Positions 16,759 through 26,150 of a stretch of 42,864 nt of DNA are shown here, one piece after another (the stretch's first letter is position 1; every line of letters starts with the position of its first letter). The DNA is from Planctomycetia bacterium. GTDB lineage: Bacteria > Planctomycetota > Planctomycetia > Planctomycetales > Planctomycetaceae. Location: NCBI GenBank assembly GCA_026400935.1, contig JAPLNX010000208.1, forward strand, positions 1 through 42,864, given 5' to 3'. The notes beneath the pieces were generated by a model. The model searched no databases, had not been told where the DNA came from, and saw nothing but the letters and a program-made list of their open reading frames with translations. The position numbers were made by a program, and so were the translations under genes.

Positions 16759-19700
16759 ATGCGCATTGATTGGCTCGCGCGGGTGAAAACCCGCCTCTCG
16801 AATCGTCGTCGGTATCGTGGACCGTTTTCTGTGGCTGCGGAGTGTCTGGAAGATCGGGCGCTGTTGTCAGCATTCACCGTCAACAGCAACCTCGACACGG
16901 CAGATGCAACTCCCGGTGACGGTGTCGCTGCGGACTCGATGGGGCGAGCCACTCTGCGTGCGGCCGTACAAGAGGCCAACGCACTGCCGGGTATCGACAC
17001 GATCACGCTTCCTGTGGGAACTTATCGGCTCACCTTGATGGGCTTCGGTGAGCAGCAAGCGGCCACCGGCGATCTAGATCTCAACGAGCAGATCATCATC
17101 AACGGGGCGGGGTCCGGCACGACGATCATTGACGGGAGCGGGAACGATCGCATCTTTGACATCAAGGCCGGAGTCAACGCTCAGATTTCCAACTTGAGAA
17201 TCATTCAAGGGACTGCTGCTGCCGGACAAGAAGACGGCGGAGGGATTCGCAACCAGGGCAATCTGACTCTGCAAAGCGTCGTGCTGGTTGGTAACGCGGC
17301 TGCCGGTGCTGGTGGCGGGATCGCGAGCTTTGGTGCCACGAGCGTCTTGAACGCAACAAGCTGCTTGATCACCGGCAACGTCAGCAGCGGATCGGCGGGT
17401 GGCGGCGGTCTCTACACGAGTAGCACGACGACGATCACGTCGAGCGAAATTTCGAACAACCGCTCCGATTTCAATGGCGGCGGGATCGTTAACTCTGGAA
17501 GTGGCTCGATGAGCCTCATCACGACGACAGTGAAGAACAATAAGACCGGATTCGCTGGCCAAGGTGGGGGGCTTTACAACACGGCCAATGCTTCGATTAC
17601 TCGATCGACGATTTCCAATAACACGGCGACTGATGGTGCCGCGATTGCGAACGTCAACTTTGCGATGCCGACGAGTTTGACGGTGTTGCTCTCTACGCTT
17701 TCGACCAACACCGCGACAGGACGAGGCGGTGCGATCTTCAATGCAACCGGAGCGTCAGCCAGCATCGACGACAGTACGATTTCTGCGAATATTGCTTCCG
17801 AGGGCGGCGGCATCTATCGACAGAACTCCGTATCCATGGTCGGTTCGATTCTGGCCGGGAACACCGCACCAAGCAGCACGGATCTGTTCGGAGCGATCAC
17901 TAGTACGGGATTCAACATCATCGGAGTTTCTGCCGGTGGCTCGGGCTATGTGACGAGCGATTTGATCAACACAAATCCGAAGCTCGGCCCTCTACAAGAC
18001 AACGGCGGCCCGACTTTGACGCATGGTTTGCTCAACGGCAGCCCAGCGATTGACGCCAACCGAACGTCAGCCGGAATTTTAACCGACCAACGCTTGAAGC
18101 CTCGGCCCGTTGACGGTGACAACAACGGCACCGCGAAAGCGGATATCGGCGCGTATGAGGTTCAATTCAATTCGTACCCGCTGCCCATCGGTTCTACCAA
18201 CAACATCACGCTGACACTCGGCGTCGGCGGAACAACGCTCGTGTTGACGGACACGAACACGCTGGCCCTCATCGCCACGTTCCCTCTCGAGCCGCTGACG
18301 ATCACCGGGACGGCGGCTGACAACACGTTGACGATTGATTTCGTCAACGGCAACCCGATCCCGACGGGAGGCTTCACGTTCGTTGGCGGTGGCTCCGGGG
18401 CATCAGGAGATGCGATGATCGTGACCGGGAGTTCGACTCTCTTCACGAGCATCACGCAGACGTTCCTCACTTCGCAGAACGGAACGCTGGCGTTGTTGAA
18501 TGGCACGAACACTTCGACGATCAACTATCAGGGACTCACAAAGTCGATCACGGATCAACTTTCGTCAGGCAATCGCGTTTATCAATTCGGCTCGACAGCG
18601 GACACGGTCACGCTGGCCGATGATTCTGCCGCAGGCAACGGCCTCTCGCGCCTTACGAGTGTTTCTTCGAGCACTCCGGTCAACTTCATGCGACCGACGA
18701 CGTTGTTGACTGTGGGACTCGCAGCAGGCAACGACACGATGACTTTGTCAGCCGTTGATTCACTGTTCGCGGCTGGCGTCAGCATTACCGGCGACGACGG
18801 AACCGATTCGATCGACGCAACGACGATGGCGTTGAAGGTCTCGTTGGTTGGTGGAGCTGGTAACGACACGCTGCGTGGCGGTGCTGGTGACGACGACCTC
18901 AATGGCAACGCCGACAACGACACGATCTTTGGCAACGGCGGCAAGGACACGATTCAAGGTGGCGCTGGCGACGACAGCCTCAGTGGTGGAGACGGTGACG
19001 ATACGGTGCTCGGTCAAGGGAGCAGCAACGACACCGTCAGCGGTGGACTCGGAAACGATTCGATTGATGGCGGAGACGGAACGGCCGATCGCTTGTTTGA
19101 AGTTGGTGATGCCAGCATGACGTTGACGAATACGCAGCTCGCGGGATTGGGAACCGACATCCTCGTGGGGATTGAATTGGCCGACCTCACAGGCGGCGTA
19201 AGTGCCAACACGATCAATGCGAGTGCGTTTACGAACCCTGTCACGCTGAGTGGTGCGGGAGGCAACGACACGCTCATCGGTAGCGCGACGAAGAACAATG
19301 TGCTCAATGGGGATGACGGCAGTGATACGCTCAACGGCGGAACGTTGGCTGACACACTCAACGGTGGTGCTGGAAACGATTCGCTCGTTGGTGGTGCGGC
19401 AAACGACAAGCTCAATGGCCAAGATGGTGACAACGACACGCTGATCGGTGGAACTGGCAGCGACACGCTTGATGGTGGTCTGGGAATTGGCGACCGAGTT
19501 GTTGATGCGGGGAACTTCAACTTCGTGCTGACGAACGTCTTGTTGACAGGGAACGGCTCGGACACGCTCGTCGGTATCGAAGCGGCCTCGCTCACAGGCG
19601 GCATCAGCAACAACACGCTCGATGCCAGCGCCTTCACTGCAGGTAACGTGACGTTGATCGGCAACGCGGGTAATGACACGTTGATCGGCGGCTCTGGAAA

Positions 19701-20124
19701 CGATTCACTGCAAGGAGACGTCGGCAACGACGTATTGAAAGGTCGCGATGGCAATGACACGCTCATTGGCGGCAACGACACACTGACGGTCGGCTCAGAC
19801 AATGATACGCTCAATGGAGGCAACGGCAACGACGTCCTCACGGGAGGTATTGGCAACGATGCACTCTCTGGTTTTACCGGCTCCGATGCTCTCAACGGTG
19901 GAGCAGGTGCCGACACGCTCTATGGTGGCGATGACGACGACACGCTGCTGGGTGGTGCCGGTAACGACATCTTAATTGGCGGCAACGGCAACGACACGCT
20001 CAACGGACAAGGCGGACTTGATACGCTCACCGGTGACGCTGGCTTCAACGTGTTCATCGATGTGGCCGATCGCATCGAAGGCTTCGCGATCAACCCACTT
20101 CCGTCTTGGGTGAACGCGACTTGA
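16759..20124 (+). CDS. Giant secreted protein: LEPR-XLL-type leader, beta-helix domain, RTX repeats
   Basis: A 1121-residue protein. The N-terminus has the planctomycete LEPR-XLL-like export motif ([13 protein letters not shown], about residues 27-39) after a basic stretch. A CSLREA/choice-of-anchor-Q type region follows ([12 protein letters not shown], then [19 protein letters not shown]), then a right-handed parallel beta-helix with repeated SxIxxNxA turns, closing with [18 protein letters not shown] and ADIGAYEV near residue 470. The C-terminal half carries three blocks of RTX repeats (GGxGNDTLxGG; DNA about 18841-19080, 19240-19490 and 19650-20040). Two related 65-residue segments with a GTDILVGIE / GSDTLVGIE core separate them. 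I chose ATG 16759 (GAGGACA upstream) because it positions the LEPR motif normally. It is probably a calcium-dependent surface or matrix protein. Confidence 0.85.
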   Translation: MRIDWLARVKTRLSNRRRYRGPFSVAAECLEDRALLSAFTVNSNLDTADATPGDGVAADSMGRATLRAAVQEANALPGIDTITLPVGTYRLTLMGFGEQQAATGDLDLNEQIIINGAGSGTTIIDGSGNDRIFDIKAGVNAQISNLRIIQGTAAAGQEDGGGIRNQGNLTLQSVVLVGNAAAGAGGGIASFGATSVLNATSCLITGNVSSGSAGGGGLYTSSTTTITSSEISNNRSDFNGGGIVNSGSGSMSLITTTVKNNKTGFAGQGGGLYNTANASITRSTISNNTATDGAAIANVNFAMPTSLTVLLSTLSTNTATGRGGAIFNATGASASIDDSTISANIASEGGGIYRQNSVSMVGSILAGNTAPSSTDLFGAITSTGFNIIGVSAGGSGYVTSDLINTNPKLGPLQDNGGPTLTHGLLNGSPAIDANRTSAGILTDQRLKPRPVDGDNNGTAKADIGAYEVQFNSYPLPIGSTNNITLTLGVGGTTLVLTDTNTLALIATFPLEPLTITGTAADNTLTIDFVNGNPIPTGGFTFVGGGSGASGDAMIVTGSSTLFTSITQTFLTSQNGTLALLNGTNTSTINYQGLTKSITDQLSSGNRVYQFGSTADTVTLADDSAAGNGLSRLTSVSSSTPVNFMRPTTLLTVGLAAGNDTMTLSAVDSLFAAGVSITGDDGTDSIDATTMALKVSLVGGAGNDTLRGGAGDDDLNGNADNDTIFGNGGKDTIQGGAGDDSLSGGDGDDTVLGQGSSNDTVSGGLGNDSIDGGDGTADRLFEVGDASMTLTNTQLAGLGTDILVGIELADLTGGVSANTINASAFTNPVTLSGAGGNDTLIGSATKNNVLNGDDGSDTLNGGTLADTLNGGAGNDSLVGGAANDKLNGQDGDNDTLIGGTGSDTLDGGLGIGDRVVDAGNFNFVLTNVLLTGNGSDTLVGIEAASLTGGISNNTLDASAFTAGNVTLIGNAGNDTLIGGSGNDSLQGDVGNDVLKGRDGNDTLIGGNDTLTVGSDNDTLNGGNGNDVLTGGIGNDALSGFTGSDALNGGAGADTLYGGDDDDTLLGGAGNDILIGGNGNDTLNGQGGLDTLTGDAGFNVFIDVADRIEGFAINPLPSWVNAT

Positions 20125-20155
20125 TTTGGTGAAGCACAATTCGATACTCGCTGAA

Positions 20156-20190
20156 GAAGCCCGGCTTTGTCGAAAAGCCGGGCTTCCTTC
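20156..20190 (+). terminator. Rho-independent terminator after the LEPR-XLL gene
   Basis: A 13-bp stem (GAAGCCCGGCTTT / AAAGCCGGGCTTC) with loop GTCGA is followed by a weak U-tract (CTTCT). It lies 32 bp past the stop codon. Confidence 0.8.
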
Positions 20191-20564
20191 TAATGTCATC
20201 GCCAAGCATGACAAGCAATTCGCTTGTCACAATGAGAGATGACGGTCAAGCAGAAGCGACAAAGTCTCCGGTGATCGCGAGGTTGCACTACAGGGAATGA
20301 CTTCTCGTCTGACGTTGTTTCTGCGGAGGCGACTTGGCAATTGGTTTAGACTGCGTTGCCACCTCGTTTTGTCCCTTCCTGCCTCTGAATGCCCAATAAC
20401 CAATGGTCTATTCTCTTCTTCACCACTCAACCGGATCCTTGTCCAACCTTTCCCGCCAAGGTATCGTCTCGCCCCGCGATTGGCTTAGCAGGCCGGTCGT
20501 CCTACCAAGTGACACCCGCCTGCATGGATTGACCCGCCTCGCGTCCGCTGCTTAAGGAATTCTC
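20191..20564. other. Intergenic region with a nested inverted repeat
   Basis: This 374-bp stretch has no supported gene. At 20195-20244 a nested palindrome has inner arms TGACAAGC / GCTTGTCA (20209-20216 and 20222-20229, loop of 5) and outer arms GTCATC / GATGAC (20195-20200 and 20239-20244). It may be another dispersed element. The remainder must contain the promoter of the propeller gene; I could not fix its position. Confidence 0.4.
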
Positions 20565-22802
20565 ATGCGAGCTGCGTTCCGCGTTTGGTTTGTTTTGTTG
20601 ACTGTTTGCACATTGTCTCTTTCTTCAGCGGTGGCCGCTGATGCGAAGAAAGCCGATCCGCTCGACTGGCCGATGTGGCGTGGTCCGGAAAGCAACGGCA
20701 TCTCGCGCGAGAAGAATCTCCCCGCAACTTGGTCTCCCGATGATGACGGTGAGAACCTGATTTGGAAAAGCGATGCACTTGGCACACGTTCGACGCCAAT
20801 CGTGCTCAACGGCAAGCTCTACACCGTTTGCCGGAACGAACCGGAGACGACCAAAGAGGGCGAGAAGGTCGTCTGTGTCGATGCTGCGACGGGTAAAATC
20901 CTGTGGGAGAGCATCCACAATTTATTCCTCACCGATGCGCCTGCTGAGCGAGTCGGTTGGTCGAGCGTTGTTGGCGATCCGACGACCGGACACATCTACT
21001 TGCAAGGACTCTGCGGCGTCTGCAAGTGCATCAACGGCGAGACCGGCAAGACGATTTGGGAACACTCGCTGAGTGAAGAGTACGGCATCCTCAGCACCTA
21101 CGGTGGACGGACGAATTTCCCGATCGTGTTTGAAGACCTCGTCATCGTCAGCGGTGTGATGACCGGTTGGGACGACTATGCGATTCCCGCTCACCGTTAT
21201 GTCGCGTTCAACAAAACGTCGGGCGAGGCGATTTGGATTCAGACCACGAAAGTTCGTCCGGAAGACACGACTTATAGTACACCTTTCTTAACTGTTATCC
21301 ACGGACAAGCCGCGATCGTGACGGGAGCGGGTGACGGATCGATCTATGCGATTCAACCTCGCACCGGAAAAATCATCTGGCGTTTCGACGCTTCGACACG
21401 CGGTATCAACACGCCGCCGATCGTGATTGACGGGATCGTTTACGGCGGACATGCCGAGCAAATGGCGAACGATCCTTCAACGCTCGGAGCGATCTTCGCG
21501 TTCAAAGCGACCGGGTCGGGCGACATCACCAACTCGAAAGAGAACCTCGTGTGGATGGTGCCCAGAGTTGCGATCGGACGCAGTGCGCCGCTGAATGTCG
21601 ATGGTCGCCTCTACTACATCGATGACGCCGCGCAGATGTCGATCGTCGATGCGAAGAAAGGAAAAGAAGTCGGCAAACTCAAGCTCGGACGCATCATGTT
21701 CGGCAGCTCGATCTACGGTGACGGCAAGATCTACGTTGGAGAGCAAGGTAAGTTCTTCATCTTGGAACCCGACCCGAAGTCTGCGAAGGGGATCAAAATT
21801 CTCAGCCAGGTCCGTTTAGGCTGCGAGATGAATGCCTCGCCGATTATTTCGCACGGTCGGGTTTACATTCCAACGATGGACACACTGTATTGCATCGGAT
21901 TGAAGGACGCGAAACCTGCGGCCGATCCGCAGCCGCCAGCACTCAAGGAGGCTAACGCGAAGGCCGATCAGAAGGTCGCTCAAGTTCAAGTCACTCCCGT
22001 TGAGGCATTGATTCACCCGGGGGAACCGCTGAAGTTGAACGTCAGATTGTTCAATGCGAAGGGGCAACCGATTACAGCAACGGCATCCCCTAAGTTCACC
22101 ATCGACGGAGTCGGCTCGGTCAACGAAGCGAGCGAATTCTCGGCTCCGAAAGAGGCTGCTCACGTGGCCGCGAAGATTACCGCAGAAGTTGATGGTGTGA
22201 AGTCGGTCATCGCTCGCGTGAGGATCGTTCCACCGCTGCCGTGGAAGTTTGATATCTCCGATAAACAAGTTCCGGTGACTTGGATCGGTGCTCGCTATCG
22301 ACACCAAGTACGCGACATCGAAGGGAACCCCGCGCTCGTGAAGATCACGACGATTCCGAAAGGGACTCGCAGCCAAAGCTGGATGGGACAACCGAGCTTA
22401 CACGACTACACAATTCAGTCAGACTTCAGAGTTTCGATCAAAGATGGCAAGCAACCGGACGTCGGCGTAATCAATCAACGTTACACGCTGGCATTGATGG
22501 GCTCGCACCAGAAATTGCAAATCCGCTCGTGGACCGCTCGAGTGGAACTCCGTTTCGCGCGGACGATCAAGTTCGCTTGGGAGGCCAACAAGTGGTACTC
22601 GATGAAGTTCCAAAGCGAAAACAAAGACGATCGAGTCATTCTGCGCGGCAAAGTTTGGCCGAAGGGTGACCCCGAACCAAGCGATTGGACCATAGAAGCG
22701 GCGGACCTGACTCCCAACACGATCGGCAGCCCCGGTCTATTCGGGAACGCTAGCGACGCTGAGATTCTGATCGACAACATTGAAATCACACCGAACAAGT
22801 AA
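20565..22802 (+). CDS. Exported PQQ-like beta-propeller protein with C-terminal lectin-like domain
   Basis: A 745-residue protein with a Sec signal peptide (VWFVLLTVCTLSLSSAVAAD, cleavage near residue 26). Residues about 35-450 form a PQQ-type (quinoprotein alcohol dehydrogenase-like) propeller, opened by the planctomycete motif WPMWRGPESNGIS and with repeated blades such as VVCVDAATGKILWE and YAIQPRTGKIIWRFD. An Ig-like segment (about 475-560) follows, then a jellyroll/LamG-like C-terminal domain (about 565-745). Propellers of this sort usually bind no PQQ; many act as exported binding or assembly proteins. AAGGAA upstream supports the ATG. It probably forms a unit with the lipoprotein propeller downstream. 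The exact role is unknown. Confidence 0.85.
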   Translation: MRAAFRVWFVLLTVCTLSLSSAVAADAKKADPLDWPMWRGPESNGISREKNLPATWSPDDDGENLIWKSDALGTRSTPIVLNGKLYTVCRNEPETTKEGEKVVCVDAATGKILWESIHNLFLTDAPAERVGWSSVVGDPTTGHIYLQGLCGVCKCINGETGKTIWEHSLSEEYGILSTYGGRTNFPIVFEDLVIVSGVMTGWDDYAIPAHRYVAFNKTSGEAIWIQTTKVRPEDTTYSTPFLTVIHGQAAIVTGAGDGSIYAIQPRTGKIIWRFDASTRGINTPPIVIDGIVYGGHAEQMANDPSTLGAIFAFKATGSGDITNSKENLVWMVPRVAIGRSAPLNVDGRLYYIDDAAQMSIVDAKKGKEVGKLKLGRIMFGSSIYGDGKIYVGEQGKFFILEPDPKSAKGIKILSQVRLGCEMNASPIISHGRVYIPTMDTLYCIGLKDAKPAADPQPPALKEANAKADQKVAQVQVTPVEALIHPGEPLKLNVRLFNAKGQPITATASPKFTIDGVGSVNEASEFSAPKEAAHVAAKITAEVDGVKSVIARVRIVPPLPWKFDISDKQVPVTWIGARYRHQVRDIEGNPALVKITTIPKGTRSQSWMGQPSLHDYTIQSDFRVSIKDGKQPDVGVINQRYTLALMGSHQKLQIRSWTARVELRFARTIKFAWEANKWYSMKFQSENKDDRVILRGKVWPKGDPEPSDWTIEAADLTPNTIGSPGLFGNASDAEILIDNIEITPNK

Positions 22803-22807
22803 CATAT

Positions 22808-22894
22808 GTAGCCGTCACGCTGCTCGTGACGAACCGAGCGTTCACCGAACGCGTAGTGGAACACTCGGCTCGTTACGTGGAGTGTGATGGCTAC
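22808..22894. repeat. Imperfect inverted repeat (GTAGCCGTCAC family), copy 1
   Basis: The left arm (from GTAGCCGTCACGCTG at 22808) is imperfectly complementary to the right arm ending GTGATGGCTAC (22894); both contain a CGAGCCG/CGGCTCG-like core. The same pattern recurs at 40755-40841, pointing to a dispersed family. It sits between the two propeller genes and could also act as an intercistronic RNA structure. Confidence 0.7.
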
Positions 22895-22924
22895 CGAAAA
22901 GTTCTCAGAGAAAAAGGGATTGCC

Positions 22925-24913
22925 ATGAAACTCGCTTGGAAACTCACGACCACCGCGATTCTCAGCGCGACGTTGATCGGCTGTGCGAAAGAAGCTCCGC
23001 CACCATCACCTCCACCGGCGATTGATCTCGGATCAAGCTCCGATACGGCCGCTCCGGCCGGAAATACTGAGCCGGAAGCAAAGAAGGACACAGGGGACAG
23101 CAAAGACGAAAAGGCTGCGGACGAGAAGCCGAAAGCTGACGCTGATAAGCCAAAAGAGAAAGAAGAAGCCAAGATTGAACAGTCCAATGCGGGTGACAAC
23201 GAACTGGCACTTGCACCCAAAGCCGCCCAGGCAGCAATCGGCGGAAAGTTTGATCCGACCGCTGAAGTGCTCAAGCTGATCAAAATCATGAAGGTCAAAG
23301 CGACTGACTGGCCTCAATCAGGCGGCAGCTACTCTCGCAACAACACACCTCTTGGTAAAGGAATCGCGACCGAGTGGAACGTCGAAGAAGGCACCAACAT
23401 CAAGTGGGCCGCGAAGCTCGGTTCGGAAACTTACGGCAATCCGGTCGTCGCCAACGGCAAGGTTTTCATCGGAACCAACAACGGCTCCGGCTACATGAAG
23501 CGTTACCCGAACAAGACGGACCTCGGCTGCTTGCTCTGCTTCGATGAATCGACAGGCGAATTTCTTTGGCAGCACTCCAGCGAGAAGCTGCCGACCGGCC
23601 GCGTCCATGATTGGCCAAATCAAGGAATTTGCTGTGCGCCACTGATTCTCGGCGATCGCTTGTGGTACGTAACGAGCCGTGGCGAAGTGGTTTGCCTCGA
23701 CACCGAAGGTTTCCATGATGACGAGAACGACACGCCGATGATCACTGAAAAGCCGGAGAAGCCGGACGTCGTCTGGGACGAAAAACACGAAGCGGACGTC
23801 ATCTGGAAGTTCGACATGATGGGCAAGCTCGGCGTTTCGCAGCACAACATGTGCTCGTGCAGCTTAATGTTTACCGGCGACATCCTGTTCGTGAACACGG
23901 GCAACGGCGTCGATGAAGGACACCTCAGCCTGCCGCAGCCAAATGCTCCCAGCTTCGTGGCGATGGACATGAAGTCGGGCGAAGTACTCTGGACCGATAG
24001 CTCGCCCGGCGAGAACGTGTTGCATGGTCAATGGAGTTCGCCTGCTTACGGGATCTTCAATGGACAAGCCCAAGTTCTGTTCGCAGGGGGTGATGGTTGG
24101 CTCTACAGCTTCGATCCCAAAGGCGCTGATGGCAAATCTAAACTGCTTTGGAAGTTTGACTGCAACCCTAAGGAGTCTCACTACGTTCTCGGAGGTCGAG
24201 CGACTCGAAATCACTTAATTGCCACGCCAGTCGTCTATGACGGCTTTGTATACATCGGTGTAGGCGAAGACCCGGAACACGGCGAAGGCGTTGGCCACTT
24301 GTGGTGTATTGATCCGAATAAACGAGGCGACGTCAGCCCATCGCAGGTTTTCAACCCCGATGTCGGTGGCGGCAAGGCTCCGATTCCGCACAAGCGACTG
24401 AAAGCGCTCGAAGCAGACAAAGGTGACATCGAGAAGCCGAATCCGAACTCCGCAGTCGTGTGGCACTACTTGGGGAACGACCCCAAACAAAAGAAGTTTG
24501 AAGAGACGATGCACCGCACGATGGGAACCGTAGCGATTAAGGACGACCTGCTATTCGTTGCTGATATCGCTGGCTTGTTTCACTGCGTTGATGTGAAGAC
24601 CGGTAAAGCGTACTGGACTCACGACATGCTCGCCGGATCGTGGGCCTCACCATTGATCGTTGACGGCCACGTCTACATCAGCGATGAAGATGGTGACATC
24701 ACGATCTTCGAGTTATCGAAAGAGAAGACGATTATCAGTAAAGATGCCGACGGAGCCGAAGGGCCGATCAGTATGGGGAGTGCGGTCTACACCAGCCCAA
24801 TGGTCGCCAATAACCGGCTCTTCATCGCCAATCGGAATCAACTTTTCTGCATCGAACCTGGAACCAAGAGCAAGGTCGAAAAGCCGATGCCCGTTTCTGC
24901 GGAAACGGACTAA
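22925..24913 (+). CDS. PQQ-like beta-propeller lipoprotein
   Basis: A 662-residue protein with a lipoprotein signal (lipobox TLIGC, Cys20), then a Pro-rich and strongly charged Lys/Glu/Asp/Ala linker (about residues 23-80) that would hold the domain away from the membrane. The rest is a PQQ-like propeller, starting near DWPQSGGSYSRNNTPLGKGI, with blades such as KVFIGTNNGSGYM, LCFDESTGEFLWQHSS, VAMDMKSGEVLW and HCVDVKTGKAYWTHD. A conserved MTGD-like MFTGDILFVNTGNG segment and Cys pairs (CLLCF, CCAP, CSCS) are notable. ATG 22925 gives the proper lipoprotein start; the longer frame from 22826 runs through the inverted repeat and is not credible. It lies 122 bp after the first propeller gene, so they may act together in the envelope. 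Confidence 0.85.
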   Translation: MKLAWKLTTTAILSATLIGCAKEAPPPSPPPAIDLGSSSDTAAPAGNTEPEAKKDTGDSKDEKAADEKPKADADKPKEKEEAKIEQSNAGDNELALAPKAAQAAIGGKFDPTAEVLKLIKIMKVKATDWPQSGGSYSRNNTPLGKGIATEWNVEEGTNIKWAAKLGSETYGNPVVANGKVFIGTNNGSGYMKRYPNKTDLGCLLCFDESTGEFLWQHSSEKLPTGRVHDWPNQGICCAPLILGDRLWYVTSRGEVVCLDTEGFHDDENDTPMITEKPEKPDVVWDEKHEADVIWKFDMMGKLGVSQHNMCSCSLMFTGDILFVNTGNGVDEGHLSLPQPNAPSFVAMDMKSGEVLWTDSSPGENVLHGQWSSPAYGIFNGQAQVLFAGGDGWLYSFDPKGADGKSKLLWKFDCNPKESHYVLGGRATRNHLIATPVVYDGFVYIGVGEDPEHGEGVGHLWCIDPNKRGDVSPSQVFNPDVGGGKAPIPHKRLKALEADKGDIEKPNPNSAVVWHYLGNDPKQKKFEETMHRTMGTVAIKDDLLFVADIAGLFHCVDVKTGKAYWTHDMLAGSWASPLIVDGHVYISDEDGDITIFELSKEKTIISKDADGAEGPISMGSAVYTSPMVANNRLFIANRNQLFCIEPGTKSKVEKPMPVSAETD

Positions 24914-24936
24914 TCACGGCTTGCGAGCCCCCGTCG

Positions 24937-24975
24937 GCAGCCCGGTTGTTTCGCGACAATCGGGCTGCTTTGTTT
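24937..24975 (+). terminator. Rho-independent terminator after the propeller pair
   Basis: A 13-bp stem (GCAGCCCGGTTGT / ACAATCGGGCTGC, one G-T wobble) with loop TTCGCG is followed by TTTGTTT. Confidence 0.9.
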
Positions 24976-25010
24976 CTTGTCTGTTGTGTTTCGAGCAGGG
25001 ACTATTTGTG

Positions 25011-25031
25011 GCCCGGTTTTTAAAACGGGGC
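25011..25031. repeat. Near-perfect palindrome before the SET gene
   Basis: GCCCGGTTTTTAAAACGGGGC reads almost the same on both strands. A related CCGGTTTTGAAAACTG lies about 20 bp later. It may be a dispersed repeat or a regulatory hairpin of the SET-domain gene. Confidence 0.5.
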
Positions 25032-25101
25032 ATCAATGAGCAATCCCGGTTTGAAAACTGAGCTACGAAAACATCGGTCCCTATATCACTTTTGGAAACT
25101 A

Positions 25102-25488
25102 ATGAGCCTCATCCCGTCTGACATGATTGAAGTCCGCCGTTCTCCTGGACGAGGCCGCGGCGTGTTTGCTCGTAAATTCATCCCGAAAGGGACGATCATC
25201 GAGCGTGTCCCGATGATCGTCTTCCCGGAGAAAGAACTCGAAAGCGATGACGGCTTTTCGACGCTCTACCACTATTGTTTTGAATGGGGCAAAGGGACGG
25301 TGGCACTCGCCATGGGTTATGGATCGATCTACAATCACTCGTACTCGCCGAACGCGAGATACGATGATCTGCCGCAACGAACGAAAGAATTTACCGCCCT
25401 TAAAGACATCCAGGCGGGCGAAGAAATCACGATCAGCTACAACGGCGAACCGGATGACCTTACGCCGATGGAATTTGAGGTGATGTGA
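25102..25488 (+). CDS. SET-domain protein, putative lysine methyltransferase
   Basis: A compact SET-domain protein of 128 residues. It has the N-terminal SET strand with RGRGVFARKFIPKGTIIE, the NHSYSPNARY motif (the NHS/NxxY-type cofactor and pseudoknot segment) and the closing AGEEITISYNGEP, whose Tyr is the usual catalytic-site residue. SET proteins use S-adenosylmethionine to methylate lysines; the target in this cell is unknown. It lacks the post-SET cysteine cluster. I chose ATG 25102 because the upstream frame from ATG 25036 runs through palindromic sequence and is not SET-like, though that start cannot be excluded. Confidence 0.82.
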   Translation: MSLIPSDMIEVRRSPGRGRGVFARKFIPKGTIIERVPMIVFPEKELESDDGFSTLYHYCFEWGKGTVALAMGYGSIYNHSYSPNARYDDLPQRTKEFTALKDIQAGEEITISYNGEPDDLTPMEFEVM

Positions 25489-25603
25489 AAATTAGGCGAC
25501 CGGGCCGAAATCAGTCCTGTCAGCCTGGGAAAATAACACCGCTTCGCCGACCACCCTTATTCGTTTTCATCTTCGCTTGAAGTGATCTACGAGAGAGCCG
25601 TCA

Positions 25604-26137
25604 ATGCTTCAGTCCAAGTCGCTCACTGACCAGCGCGTTTTGATCTTTGTTGAGGATGCTTACGAAGACCTTGAGTTGTGGTATCCGAAACTCCGTTTGA
25701 TCGAAGCAGGTTTTGAGGTCACGGTTGCGGGACCAAATGCGGGGCAAAAATACCTCGGTAAGAACGGTTATCCTTGCGTGTCGGATGCAACGATCGCGGA
25801 CATGCAATCGGCAGACTTTCAAGGCGTACTCTGTGCTGGCGGTTGGATGCCCGACAAACTGCGGCGCGATCCGAAAGTTTTGCAACTGATTCGCGAGTTT
25901 AACCAAGCTGGAAAACTGGTCGCCGCAATTTGTCACGGCGGCTGGATGCCGATCTCTGCTGGCGTTTATCGCGGCGTGCGAGTGACCGGCTCACCTGGAA
26001 TCAAAGATGACTTGATCAATGCGGGAGCGATCTGGGCCGACACGTCGGTCATCGTTGATCGCCATTTTGTTTCCAGCCGCAAGCCAGATGACTTGCCCGA
26101 TTTCTGTCGCGGCATGTTAGATGTGCTCGGTAGGTAA
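25604..26137 (+). CDS. DJ-1/PfpI family glutamine-amidotransferase-like protein
   Basis: A 177-residue PfpI/DJ-1 superfamily protein. The nucleophile elbow is AAICHGGW (Cys at about residue 109, with the following His), and the family strands VLIFVEDAYEDLELWYPKLRL and GVLCAGGWMPDKLR are intact. The acidic residue expected in the first loop (Glu-Asp in VEDAYEDLE) is present. Family members act as glyoxalases, deglycases, proteases or stress chaperones; the chemistry here is not determined. It ends 13 bp before the chrA start, so the two are probably one operon, suggesting a shared stress or oxyanion-related role. No ribosome-binding site stands out before ATG 25604. Confidence 0.85.
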   Translation: MLQSKSLTDQRVLIFVEDAYEDLELWYPKLRLIEAGFEVTVAGPNAGQKYLGKNGYPCVSDATIADMQSADFQGVLCAGGWMPDKLRRDPKVLQLIREFNQAGKLVAAICHGGWMPISAGVYRGVRVTGSPGIKDDLINAGAIWADTSVIVDRHFVSSRKPDDLPDFCRGMLDVLGR

Positions 26138-26150
26138 GAGGTGCTTATTG

